Shown piece after piece: positions 16,929 through 24,011 of a stretch of 49,324 bases of DNA; the stretch's first letter is position 1; every line of letters starts with the position of its first letter. The stretch comes from Halomonas sp. 54_146 (GTDB taxonomy: Bacteria; Pseudomonadota; Gammaproteobacteria; Pseudomonadales; Halomonadaceae): assembly GCF_001507855.1 (NCBI RefSeq), contig NZ_LGEN01000026.1:1-49324 (forward strand), written 5' to 3'. Under the pieces are notes generated by a model, which worked only from the letters and a program-made list of their open reading frames with translations, was not told the DNA's origin and did not search any database. The translations under genes and the position numbers were made by a program.

Positions 16929-17710
16929 TGCGCCGCCTCTATTTACAACGATTACGCTGCGCGGGGGGGCTAGCCCGCTCGCTGTTTATTTATTGGCAGC
17001 CTGGGCGTCAGCGCGGGCTACAGCGCCTTTACCAGCCGTTCATTCAGCCCGGCAGCGTTGCCTTTGATATTGGCGCGCACCTAGGCGACCGCAGCGCGGC
17101 GTTTCATGCCTTAGGCGCTAAGGTAGTGGCGCTGGAGCCCCAGCCTGATCTTGCCAAGTGGTTTAAGCGCTTGGTAAAGCCGCCCACGATTACGCTATTA
17201 CCGCTGGCTGCAGGACCAACGGAGGGCTTCGCTGAGATCGCCATTAGCCCCAGCAACCCGACCCTTGCTACGCTTGCAACCGAGTGGCGGGAGCAGATAG
17301 GCGAACGCAACGCCGGCTTTAGCCAAGTACGCTGGGAGCAACATTTGCAGGTGCCAGTGACGACCCTGGATACGTTAATTGCTGAGTATGGCGAACCCAG
17401 CTTTATCAAGATTGACGTTGAGGGCTTTGAAGCTGACGTGCTGGCGGGGCTAAGCTGTCCCGTGGCCGCGCTTTCGGTGGAGTTTGTCGCAGGTGCCCTG
17501 GACGTGAGCCATGCCTGCGTTAGCCAGCTAAGCCGCCTGGGCGAGTACCGTTATAACGTGGTGGCGGGTGAGCAGCGCCATTTCCGCTGGGCCGAGTGGC
17601 AAACGCCACAAGCGGTTAGCGGGTGGCTAAACGCAGGAGCCGAAGCACTGCCATCCGGCGACCTTTACGCCTGCCGCTCTGACCATCCGTTATTGCTAAG
17701 CGCTGTTTAA
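16928..17710 (+). CDS. FkbM family methyltransferase
   Basis: A 260-aa SAM-dependent O-methyltransferase of the FkbM type. Motif I is VAFDIGAHLGDRSAAFHALG, motif II is VVALEPQPDLAKW, and the family-defining SFIKIDVEGFEADVLAGL lies near residue 160. The ATG at 16928 overlaps the opgH stop (TGATG) and has AAGGAG 8 nt upstream, so it belongs to the opgGH transcript. FkbM proteins commonly methylate sugar hydroxyls; modification of the periplasmic glucan or a co-made glycan is a reasonable inference, not shown. Its stop codon lies inside a 12-bp tandem repeat. Confidence 0.88.
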   Translation: MRRLYLQRLRCAGGLARSLFIYWQPGRQRGLQRLYQPFIQPGSVAFDIGAHLGDRSAAFHALGAKVVALEPQPDLAKWFKRLVKPPTITLLPLAAGPTEGFAEIAISPSNPTLATLATEWREQIGERNAGFSQVRWEQHLQVPVTTLDTLIAEYGEPSFIKIDVEGFEADVLAGLSCPVAALSVEFVAGALDVSHACVSQLSRLGEYRYNVVAGEQRHFRWAEWQTPQAVSGWLNAGAEALPSGDLYACRSDHPLLLSAV

Positions 17711-17738
17711 AATTCTGTTTAAAGTTCTGTTTAACGTT
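17703..17738. repeat. Three 12-bp tandem units spanning the FkbM stop codon
   Basis: CTGTTTAAAATT, CTGTTTAAAGTT and CTGTTTAACGTT follow each other at 17703, 17715 and 17727. A fourth degenerate unit starts at 17739. The TAA stop of the methyltransferase is in the first unit. Confidence 0.9.
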
Positions 17739-17780
17739 CAGTTCATAACCCCCTCCAATACTTTACAGGCACGTCACACA

Positions 17781-18575
17781 ATGATTCACCACTGGCAAAC
17801 CCTCACCGCGCCGCAACTTGCTGACTTCGCCCAACGCGACCCGGTGGCCGTGCTAGTGCTTGGCGCTATTGAGCAGCACGGCTCGCACCTTCCTTTAGCC
17901 ACAGACCTCACCATTGGTGAAGGCCTGCAGGCGGCTATGCTGGAGCGCCTAGCGCGGATAGCCCCTTCGCTCAACGTGCTCTGCCTGCCGCCTATCGCCG
18001 TGGGTGCCAGCGATGAGCACGCAAGCTTCCCCGGCACGCTTAGCTTGCCCGCTTCGCTTGCGATTGCCACCCTTGAAGCCTACGGCGAGAATTTAGCCAG
18101 CGCCGGCATTCGCCGCCTGGTGCTGCTTAACAGCCATGGTGGAAATAAGGCGGTGATGGACGTAGCAGGGTTAACCCTGCGGCGGCGGCATGGCATGCGC
18201 GTTGTCAAAGCGACTTACACGCGGTTGCCACCTTTAGCAGGCGCGATCGAAGCTGATGAGCTGCGTTACGGCCTGCACGGCGGGTTGCTCGAAACGGCCA
18301 TGATGCTCTATTTAGCCCCCTCGCTGGTCTGCTTAAACGGCTATCAAGCGACGCCGCCTGCAGCACCGCAAGGCGATTCGTTAGTCAGTGCCGAAGGTGC
18401 CGCCGCGTTTGCCTGGTTAGCAGAAGACTTGAGCGCCCACGGCGTAGCCGGCGATGCCAGCCAGGCGAGCGCTGAGCTTGGCGAAAGGCTAGTGCAACAC
18501 TATGCCAACCAACTGGCGGCAGTGGTGACAGAAACCGCTCACTTACCGCCGCTTAATACGTCTTCCAACAAATGA
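17781..18575 (+). CDS. Creatininase family hydrolase
   Basis: A 264-aa creatininase-fold metallohydrolase. The metal site is visible in GAIEQHGSHLPLATD (E31, H33, D42), followed by LLNSHGGN and the Glu-containing GGLLETAMM. The family contains creatinine amidohydrolase, the mycofactocin peptidase MftE and the archaeal riboflavin/F420 deformylase ArfB, which acts on formylaminopyrimidine intermediates. Next to a GTP cyclohydrolase II paralogue and a RibD-C-like reductase, an ArfB-like amide hydrolysis on a pyrimidine is the most interesting reading, but it is inference. Its 3' end overlaps the convergent cyclohydrolase gene by 37 bp. Confidence 0.85.
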   Translation: MIHHWQTLTAPQLADFAQRDPVAVLVLGAIEQHGSHLPLATDLTIGEGLQAAMLERLARIAPSLNVLCLPPIAVGASDEHASFPGTLSLPASLAIATLEAYGENLASAGIRRLVLLNSHGGNKAVMDVAGLTLRRRHGMRVVKATYTRLPPLAGAIEADELRYGLHGGLLETAMMLYLAPSLVCLNGYQATPPAAPQGDSLVSAEGAAAFAWLAEDLSAHGVAGDASQASAELGERLVQHYANQLAAVVTETAHLPPLNTSSNK

Positions 18576-19642
18576 CCGCCACGGGTTGCCTTGGCATTAA
18601 GGTAGCGCTGATTGTGGTCTGTGACGCTGCCGTACAGCGCTTGACGCGCTACCACTTCAATACCGCCCTGGCGTAGCGCCTTCATCTTTAAAGGATTGTT
18701 GGTCAGCAGCTGCACCTGGTGGATGTCGAGCGCGCTGAGCATATCCACGGCCACCGCATACTGGCGCTCGTCGTCACCAAAACCCAGCACTTGATCCGCA
18801 TCCACGGTATCCAAACCGCCATCTTGCAAGGTATAGGCGCGCAGTTTATTAGCCAGGCCAATGCCCCGCCCCTCTTGGGCCAAATAGAGCAGCACGCCCC
18901 CACCCATGGTTTGAATATCCGCCACCGCATTGCGCAACTGTTCACCACAGTCGCAGCGCAGGCTGCCGAACAAATCGCCCGTTAAGCATGCCGAGTGCAT
19001 GCGCAGCGGTACCGCGCCTTGCCAGTGCTCCTGCTTGCCGATTACCACCGCCACATGCTCACGCAGGCCATCCGGCTCTCGAAACAGCACAAAGCGGCTG
19101 TCGGGCGCGTCTTCAAGGGGAATCTGTGCCTCGCTAATCCGTTTGAGCATACCCGGCGCACCGGCTAAGCACTGCTCGGCGTCGTTGGCGTCTACTTGCA
19201 GCAGCCGCCCTTGGGCCAGCTGCCGCTCAATATCGGCCGACGCTTTTTCGCTAACAAAAGCGCATAGCGCGGCAGGAATTAGCAGAGCACGGCGCATTAA
19301 TGCCACGGCACCGCGCTCGGCTAAGCCCGCCGGTCTCAAGCCCTTTAGTAACTCGCCCGCCGGTTGCTTAAGTGTTTCTGCCGTGGCTAAGCCATGCAGG
19401 TCGCTGGTAGTGATGTGCGCCGCTAACGGCACGCTTGCTGCTTCCGCAGTGAACGCCATGCCCATTGCCGCCAGGCGATGGCGGGTAAGCACTAATGCAG
19501 GCTGCGTACCCGCCATGCGGCCAAGTGCGGCGACCGAGTCACTTCCTTCTAACGCCTGCACTAGCAAACGCTGATCACCGGCATTAACCACCACGGGTAA
19601 ACCACGACGGATATCGAAAATAGCGCGTTCAATCTGATACAT
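18539..19642 (-). CDS. GTP cyclohydrolase II with degenerate N-terminal RibB-like domain
   Basis: A 367-aa protein. The C-terminal half is a complete GTP cyclohydrolase II that would open GTP to 2,5-diamino-6-ribosylamino-pyrimidinone 5'-phosphate. The zinc cysteines C219, C230 and C232 are in SACLTGDLFGSLRCDCGEQL, and LYLAQEGRGIGLANKLRAY and NNPLKMKAL follow. The N-terminal ~170 residues align in style with the DHBP synthase part of RibBA (IERAIFDIRRGLPVVV). The acidic metal/substrate motif DDEDRENEGDL is replaced by NAGDQRLLVQ, so that activity is probably lost. ATG at 19642 has AGGAGG 5 nt upstream. It is divergent from the RibD-C-like gene. A dedicated secondary-metabolite role instead of housekeeping riboflavin is inferred from the neighbours. 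Confidence 0.88.
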   Translation of the reverse strand: MYQIERAIFDIRRGLPVVVNAGDQRLLVQALEGSDSVAALGRMAGTQPALVLTRHRLAAMGMAFTAEAASVPLAAHITTSDLHGLATAETLKQPAGELLKGLRPAGLAERGAVALMRRALLIPAALCAFVSEKASADIERQLAQGRLLQVDANDAEQCLAGAPGMLKRISEAQIPLEDAPDSRFVLFREPDGLREHVAVVIGKQEHWQGAVPLRMHSACLTGDLFGSLRCDCGEQLRNAVADIQTMGGGVLLYLAQEGRGIGLANKLRAYTLQDGGLDTVDADQVLGFGDDERQYAVAVDMLSALDIHQVQLLTNNPLKMKALRQGGIEVVARQALYGSVTDHNQRYLNAKATRGGHLLEDVLSGGK

Positions 19643-21572
19643 GTAGGCCTCCTGGCTTACGGCGTGGGGCGATGCTGCGCGCTTGCGCTGAATCAGCATG
19701 GGTCGCATGATAAAGCGGATTTTCTAGCGCGGAGGCGTCATGCCCGACTCCAATGTCGACACTTGTGTTACCCCACCAGCCCTTATTGGGCTGGCTGATG
19801 CATGGGAATGGCTGCTGGCGCTGCGTCATCAGCGAGCTTGCGCCGTAAAAATCAACGCGATGCCCCATGGTGAATGGCAAACGACGCAAACGGTCACTGC
19901 TGAAGCGCGTGAATTGCTGGATTGTTTGACGCCGTTGGCCAGCCGCACGGCGTGGGTGGTGGCTCAGTTGGGTCAAAGTCTCGATGGCCGCATCGCCACG
20001 CAAAGCGGCCACTCTCACTACATCAACGGTCACGAAAGCTTGGTTCATCTGCATCGGCTGCGGGCGCTCGTCGACGCGGTGGTCATCGGCGCAGGTACCG
20101 CCAGTGCCGATAATCCGCAGCTGACCGTGCGCCACGTTAGCGGCACGCACCCTGCGCGGGTGGTGTTGGACCCACGTGGGCGCATTCCCAACGATTTGAC
20201 ACTGCTGTGCCGTGATACCGCGCCGACGCTGCATATTGTCGGGCCTGACATGGCGATGGCGGCGAGTTCGTCTCACGTTCAGCCTCATGTTCAGCGCTGC
20301 GTGCTGCCGCTGAATGCCCAAGGCCAATTCCACCCGGCCGATGTCATTACTCTGCTGGCCGAAAAAGGCATGACTCGCGTGCTGGTCGAAGGCGGCGGTA
20401 TTACCGTGTCTCAGTTTATCGAAGCGGGAGCCGTTGACCGGCTGCATTTGCTGGTCGCCCCGCTGTTGATCGGCTCTGGCAGGCCCGGCCTTAAAATGAC
20501 GCCCATCGACACGCTCGATAGTGCGCTGCGCCCGCCCACGCGAACCTTCCGCTGCGGTGACGACACCTTGTTCGATATGCGGCTGAGGGACGCTACCCCC
20601 TGAAGGATGAGCCGTATGGCGCTGGCTTAACGCCACCCAAATGCCTGGCAAGCTTGCCAGCAGCACCAGCACCCCGTAGGCCAGCGACACCGCCACCCCT
20701 TGGGCGGGCGGCAAACCGACCAGCGCCCATACACCGGCGGCAGCGCCTTCACGTAGCCCCCAGCCAGCTACCGAAAAAGGGATCAGCATGGCCAGCAGCA
20801 GCACCGGTGCGAGCGCTAGCAGCTGCAGCGCTGGCATCTCAACGCCGATCGCTCTCGCCGCACAAACCATCACCAAGCCATAGCTGACGACAATCACCAG
20901 CGATGACAGCAGCTGCCAGTGCCACACGCCGCGCCGCAATAAGCCGCGCTTTACGTCTCGTGATAAGGCTTGGCACCAGCGCGGCAGCTGCTCCAACCAA
21001 ACACTGAAGCGGTGGCGAAGTAGCCGCCAGCTGGCGATTCCCACGCCCAGCAGCAACACCACACTCAACACCACGGCAGTAAGCAGCGGCTTGCCCAGCG
21101 CGTTATGCCAAAGCGGTGAAAGCAGCAACGCCGCGAGCGTTAGCAGCGCCACGGCCACCTGGCCTGAAGCACGCTCGATAATCACCGCTCGCCACGCATG
21201 GCCACGGGAATGCGCCTGACTAGCATGGCGGTGTGCACGCCCTGCATCGCCCAGCACGCCACCGGGCAATAGCTGATTGACCAGCAGAGCCAGATAGTAC
21301 TCGCGCAGCGCATAGGTAAACCGCAAGGGCACATCAATGAGCCCAGCGGTGAACTGCCAGCGCCAGGCGCAGAGCATAATTTGCAGCGTGCTAATCGCTA
21401 ACGCCAGCACACCCCAACCGGCAGAGAAACGCTGCACCTCGGCCAAAATCTGCTGAGGCTCCACCCATAGCGCCACCGCACTTAATAAGGCAGCGCTCAT
21501 TACTCCACGCCGTAGCCATGGGCTGTTCAATGGTCTGTGCAAACGAATGCGCCAACCCTGAGCACGTCCCAT
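19629..21572 (-). CDS. Flippase-like/UPF0104 (LPG synthase TM) membrane protein, 3' end unresolved
   Basis: From ATG 21572 the first ~320 residues are a clear UPF0104/flippase-like integral membrane protein. It has about eight hydrophobic segments and the family motifs YYLALLVNQLLPGGVLGDAGRAHRH, AVIIERASGQ and IPFSVAGWGLREGAAAGVWALVG. Homologues end near the LASLPGIWVAL segment (about 20640). Here no in-frame stop occurs until 19629, so the frame runs antisense through the entire RibD-C-like gene and adds ~320 low-complexity residues that look like shadow translation. Either a stop was lost or a frameshift is present near 20600, or the protein truly has this long tail. Family members move lipid-linked molecules or make lysyl-PG. 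It starts 4 bp after the glycosyltransferase stop codon. Confidence 0.65.
   Translation of the reverse strand: MGRAQGWRIRLHRPLNSPWLRRGVMSAALLSAVALWVEPQQILAEVQRFSAGWGVLALAISTLQIMLCAWRWQFTAGLIDVPLRFTYALREYYLALLVNQLLPGGVLGDAGRAHRHASQAHSRGHAWRAVIIERASGQVAVALLTLAALLLSPLWHNALGKPLLTAVVLSVVLLLGVGIASWRLLRHRFSVWLEQLPRWCQALSRDVKRGLLRRGVWHWQLLSSLVIVVSYGLVMVCAARAIGVEMPALQLLALAPVLLLAMLIPFSVAGWGLREGAAAGVWALVGLPPAQGVAVSLAYGVLVLLASLPGIWVALSQRHTAHPSGGSVPQPHIEQGVVTAAEGSRGRAQRTIERVDGRHFKAGPARADQQRGDQQMQPVNGSRFDKLRHGNTAAFDQHASHAFFGQQSNDIGRVELALGIQRQHAALNMRLNVRRTRRHRHVRPDNMQRRRGITAQQCQIVGNAPTWVQHHPRRVRAANVAHGQLRIIGTGGTCADDHRVDERPQPMQMNQAFVTVDVVRVAALRGDAAIETLTQLSHHPRRAAGQRRQTIQQFTRFSSDRLRRLPFTMGHRVDFYGASSLMTQRQQPFPCISQPNKGWWGNTSVDIGVGHDASALENPLYHATHADSAQARSIAPRRKPGGLHVSD
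19740..20603 (+). CDS. RibD C-terminal (DHFR-fold) reductase family protein
   Basis: A 287-aa protein. From residue ~75 it carries the reductase half of RibD: VAQLGQSLDGRIAT, a LHRLRALVDAVVIGAGT NADPH-binding segment, SADNPQLTVR, RVLVEGGG and HLLVAPLLIGSGRPGL. In riboflavin synthesis this domain reduces the ribosyl of the pyrimidine to ribityl. The zinc deaminase domain of RibD is absent; the first ~70 residues are of unknown nature. The ATG has GGAGG 5 nt upstream. It is divergent from the cyclohydrolase over ~97 bp. The two are likely consecutive enzymes on the same pyrimidine. Its whole length is opposed by an open antisense frame of the downstream membrane-protein gene. Confidence 0.87.
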   Translation: MPDSNVDTCVTPPALIGLADAWEWLLALRHQRACAVKINAMPHGEWQTTQTVTAEARELLDCLTPLASRTAWVVAQLGQSLDGRIATQSGHSHYINGHESLVHLHRLRALVDAVVIGAGTASADNPQLTVRHVSGTHPARVVLDPRGRIPNDLTLLCRDTAPTLHIVGPDMAMAASSSHVQPHVQRCVLPLNAQGQFHPADVITLLAEKGMTRVLVEGGGITVSQFIEAGAVDRLHLLVAPLLIGSGRPGLKMTPIDTLDSALRPPTRTFRCGDDTLFDMRLRDATP

Positions 21573-21576
21573 CGGC

Positions 21577-23589
21577 CTATGCCTCTTCACGAGGTGTGGT
21601 AAACGGAGGAGTGGTAAACAGGGGTGTCGCCAACACATCGCAGTGACCCACCCACACACCCAACTCGCCCTTTGCTACTGCCTGCTGGCGCTGTTGCAGC
21701 CACGTGGCAACACGCGCCGCGGCGTCAGGGGCTTGCTCGGTAGCGGCTTCTGCCCAGCCTTCCAGCAGGGTCATCATTAGCGGCTGGTCGTCACGGCTAC
21801 CGGCGTTAAGCTGCCAAGGGGTTTCGGCTTGCTCTACGCGGTAATCGGCCTTCTCCAACGCCGCTATTAAGGCGGCGTGAGCTTGTCCGCCCAGGGCATC
21901 GCCCAAGCCTTTATCGCGCTGCTGGTGGGCAATAAACAGGGCGAGCAGCCAGTGGTCTTCGTCATCAAGAACCGGCTCGCCTTGAGGGTCAATAAAGTAC
22001 CACCCGTTAGTCACGCTTAACGCTATCAATAGCGCCTGTTGCTGCTTGGCAATGCGGACAACCAAGGCATCAATCCACTGCTGGGAAACAAGATCCAACA
22101 GCGCCGACGCGGTCACCAGGTGGGCATCCTCCAGCGGCACCTCACAAAGCGGCTCCAGCGATACGCAGTGGGTTTCAACCGCTACCGGCTGCCCTTGGCT
22201 ATCGCTTAATCCGGCGGCCTGCTCACGCGCCTGTTCTAACAAGGCGGCGTCGTGATCAATCAGTTTCCAACGCTGGGAGCCATTTACGTTTGCAGTAAGC
22301 AAGCGCGGGGCAAGAAAGCGCATATTACTGCCCCGACCACAGCCAAGATCCGCTATTAACGGTGTTTGTGTGCGCGCGCTTAACCATTCAGACGCTAGCA
22401 CCGCCAGGTGCTGGCTGCGCGAAGCGAAATCAGCCCCTTCACGCAGGGTCAGCCAATCGGACGCGAACTGGCTCCCGGCTTGCATCGTTTGTGAATCGCT
22501 TGCAGCGGATAACGCGCCAGCAAACGCCGCACCCGCCGCCTGCCAATCGCTTAACGCATTTCGGGCATGAATCGCCCCTTGGCGCAGCTGTTGGCGTAAC
22601 TCAGGGTCGGTGCAAAAACGGCTTAAGGCGTCTTGAAGCGCTTGGCTGTCGCCTGGTTCAACGCTCAGCCCGGCACCTGCAGGCAGCGTATCGCGCAGCG
22701 CGCCCCCCGTGGTGGTTATCACCGGCAGGCCGTGAGCCAGTGCTTCAGTGACCACCATGCCATAGCCTTCGTACCAGGAAGGCAGCACTAGCGCATGGGC
22801 GTGCCGATAGGCTGATTCAAGCGTTTCGCTATCGCACTCGCCGTGAAGCGTTACCCAATCGCCAAGCTGGTGTTTGTCGATCAGCGCTTGAACGCTATCG
22901 GTAAACGCCGCATCGCGGGCAGCGCCAAAGCAGTCACACCGCCAGCGCCCGCGCTCAACACCGGCCAAGGCGTGAACCAAAATATCCTGCCCTTTACGCG
23001 GGGTAAGCGTTGCGACACACAGCAGCCGCAGTGTCTCTTCCGGTTCTGCTGCGGGGCTATCTTCTGAAGGGCTATCTGCTGAAGGGCTAATCGGTGCCTG
23101 AGCGACGCCCGGTTCGACCACGGTGACGTTTGCCTTCAGCGGCATACCATAGCGTGCCGCCAGCTCTGGTAAGCGCCGGGCAGTAAAATGGCTGGTAACA
23201 ATAATCCGCTTCACGGCGGCCAGTGCTGCAAGCTCGCTGCGGTGAAAGCGCTGCTGATCGGCCTCGTTAAGCCCCAACTCATCGCCTAAAGGGTGATGCA
23301 GCAACGCGGTAATATCCAAGCGCTGTGAATGGTTAGCGACCACCTCGGGCAGCGCGCCCATCGCCAGCCCATCAATCACTACGCTGGCGTGATCAGCAAG
23401 CGACTCAAGCGCCTGGGCAAGCGCGCTACTGGCGGTTGCATCCGCATCGGGAAAGTTGCCTGCCAGGCCTATCACGTCGATCTCCCAGCCCTGTTCACGC
23501 AATGCCGAGACGATATGCGCATCATAGAGATAGCCGCCGGTGCGCTGAGCAGGGTCACCGGCCACTATTAGGCTGAGACGCCGACTCAT
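21577..23589 (-). CDS. GT4 glycosyltransferase fused to a C-terminal methyltransferase
   Basis: A 670-aa two-domain cytoplasmic protein. Residues ~1-365 form a GT-B/GT4 glycosyltransferase: N-terminal GDPAQRTGGYLYDAHIVSAL, nucleotide-sugar domain VATLTPRKGQDILVHAL, and the E-x7-E motif in LPSWYEGYGMVVTEALAHGLPV. Residues ~390-610 form a SAM methyltransferase with LIADLGCGRGSNMRFLAPRL as motif I. A Ser/Pro/Glu linker within the glycosyltransferase (SPSADSPSEDSPAAE) is encoded by a 15-bp tandem repeat. It overlaps the PTPS-like gene by 4 bp and is 4 bp from the membrane-protein gene, so the three are translationally coupled. Sugar donor and acceptor are unknown. Confidence 0.87.
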   Translation of the reverse strand: MSRRLSLIVAGDPAQRTGGYLYDAHIVSALREQGWEIDVIGLAGNFPDADATASSALAQALESLADHASVVIDGLAMGALPEVVANHSQRLDITALLHHPLGDELGLNEADQQRFHRSELAALAAVKRIIVTSHFTARRLPELAARYGMPLKANVTVVEPGVAQAPISPSADSPSEDSPAAEPEETLRLLCVATLTPRKGQDILVHALAGVERGRWRCDCFGAARDAAFTDSVQALIDKHQLGDWVTLHGECDSETLESAYRHAHALVLPSWYEGYGMVVTEALAHGLPVITTTGGALRDTLPAGAGLSVEPGDSQALQDALSRFCTDPELRQQLRQGAIHARNALSDWQAAGAAFAGALSAASDSQTMQAGSQFASDWLTLREGADFASRSQHLAVLASEWLSARTQTPLIADLGCGRGSNMRFLAPRLLTANVNGSQRWKLIDHDAALLEQAREQAAGLSDSQGQPVAVETHCVSLEPLCEVPLEDAHLVTASALLDLVSQQWIDALVVRIAKQQQALLIALSVTNGWYFIDPQGEPVLDDEDHWLLALFIAHQQRDKGLGDALGGQAHAALIAALEKADYRVEQAETPWQLNAGSRDDQPLMMTLLEGWAEAATEQAPDAAARVATWLQQRQQAVAKGELGVWVGHCDVLATPLFTTPPFTTPREEA
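23054..23083. repeat. 15-bp in-frame tandem duplication in the glycosyltransferase gene
   Basis: GGGCTATCTTCTGAA (23054-23068) and GGGCTATCTGCTGAA (23069-23083) differ at one base, with a partial third unit following. On the coding strand they give repeated D-S-P-(S/A)-(E/A) residues, placed just before the second Rossmann domain of the glycosyltransferase. Confidence 0.88.
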
Positions 23590-23984
23590 AGCGCGCCTTC
23601 GTAGCTGGCCCAGGCCACATGGGATTCGTGCAGCTTGATTTCCATATGGGTAATCCCCTGGGCGGTGGTGCCCATTTTTCCTGCTTTGATAGCTGTGGCT
23701 AGCTGGTCAAAAATCACCTTGGCCATAAACTCGGTGGTGGTGTTTTTACCGGCGAATTCAGGCACTTCATCCAGGTTGCTGAAGTTGTAATCCGAGAGCA
23801 CCGCTTTGACTGTTTCGCTCGCCAGGCCGATATCAATCACCAAGCCGTCTTCATCAAGCTCTGGGCGTTGAAAAACCACATCGACCACGTAGGTCGCACC
23901 GTGGGTGCGCTGGGCAGGGCCAAAAATTTCCCCGTTAAAACTATGGGCGATCATAAAGTGGTCACGAACACATAAACGGTACAT
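23586..23984 (-). CDS. 6-pyruvoyl-tetrahydropterin synthase/QueD-like protein with altered active site
   Basis: A 132-aa T-fold protein resembling QueD/PTPS: N-terminal VRDHFMIAHSF, central LDEVPEFAGKNTTTEFMAKVIFDQL, and C-terminal IKLHESHVAWASYEG with the conserved Glu. Canonical members bind zinc by three His, one from AAH and two from HGH, and use a Cys just before HGH. Here H14 and H28 are present, but the third His is Ala (HGA, residue 30) and no Cys is present in that segment (FGPAQRTHGATY). The normal triphosphate-eliminating reaction is therefore doubtful; a new substrate or a binding role is likelier. It is embedded in the coupled minus-strand unit between the MDR dehydrogenase (27-bp gap) and the glycosyltransferase. 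Confidence 0.85.
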   Translation of the reverse strand: MYRLCVRDHFMIAHSFNGEIFGPAQRTHGATYVVDVVFQRPELDEDGLVIDIGLASETVKAVLSDYNFSNLDEVPEFAGKNTTTEFMAKVIFDQLATAIKAGKMGTTAQGITHMEIKLHESHVAWASYEGAL

Positions 23985-24011
23985 ACAAACTCCTAAACAT
24001 TCATAAAGGGG

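Noticed and set aside
19629..20600. C-terminal ~320 residues of the flippase-like frame as a real extra domain
   Set aside because: Composition is antisense-like (many Q, R, H, few hydrophobic runs) and fully mirrors the RibD-like gene; kept only as an unresolved 3' end.
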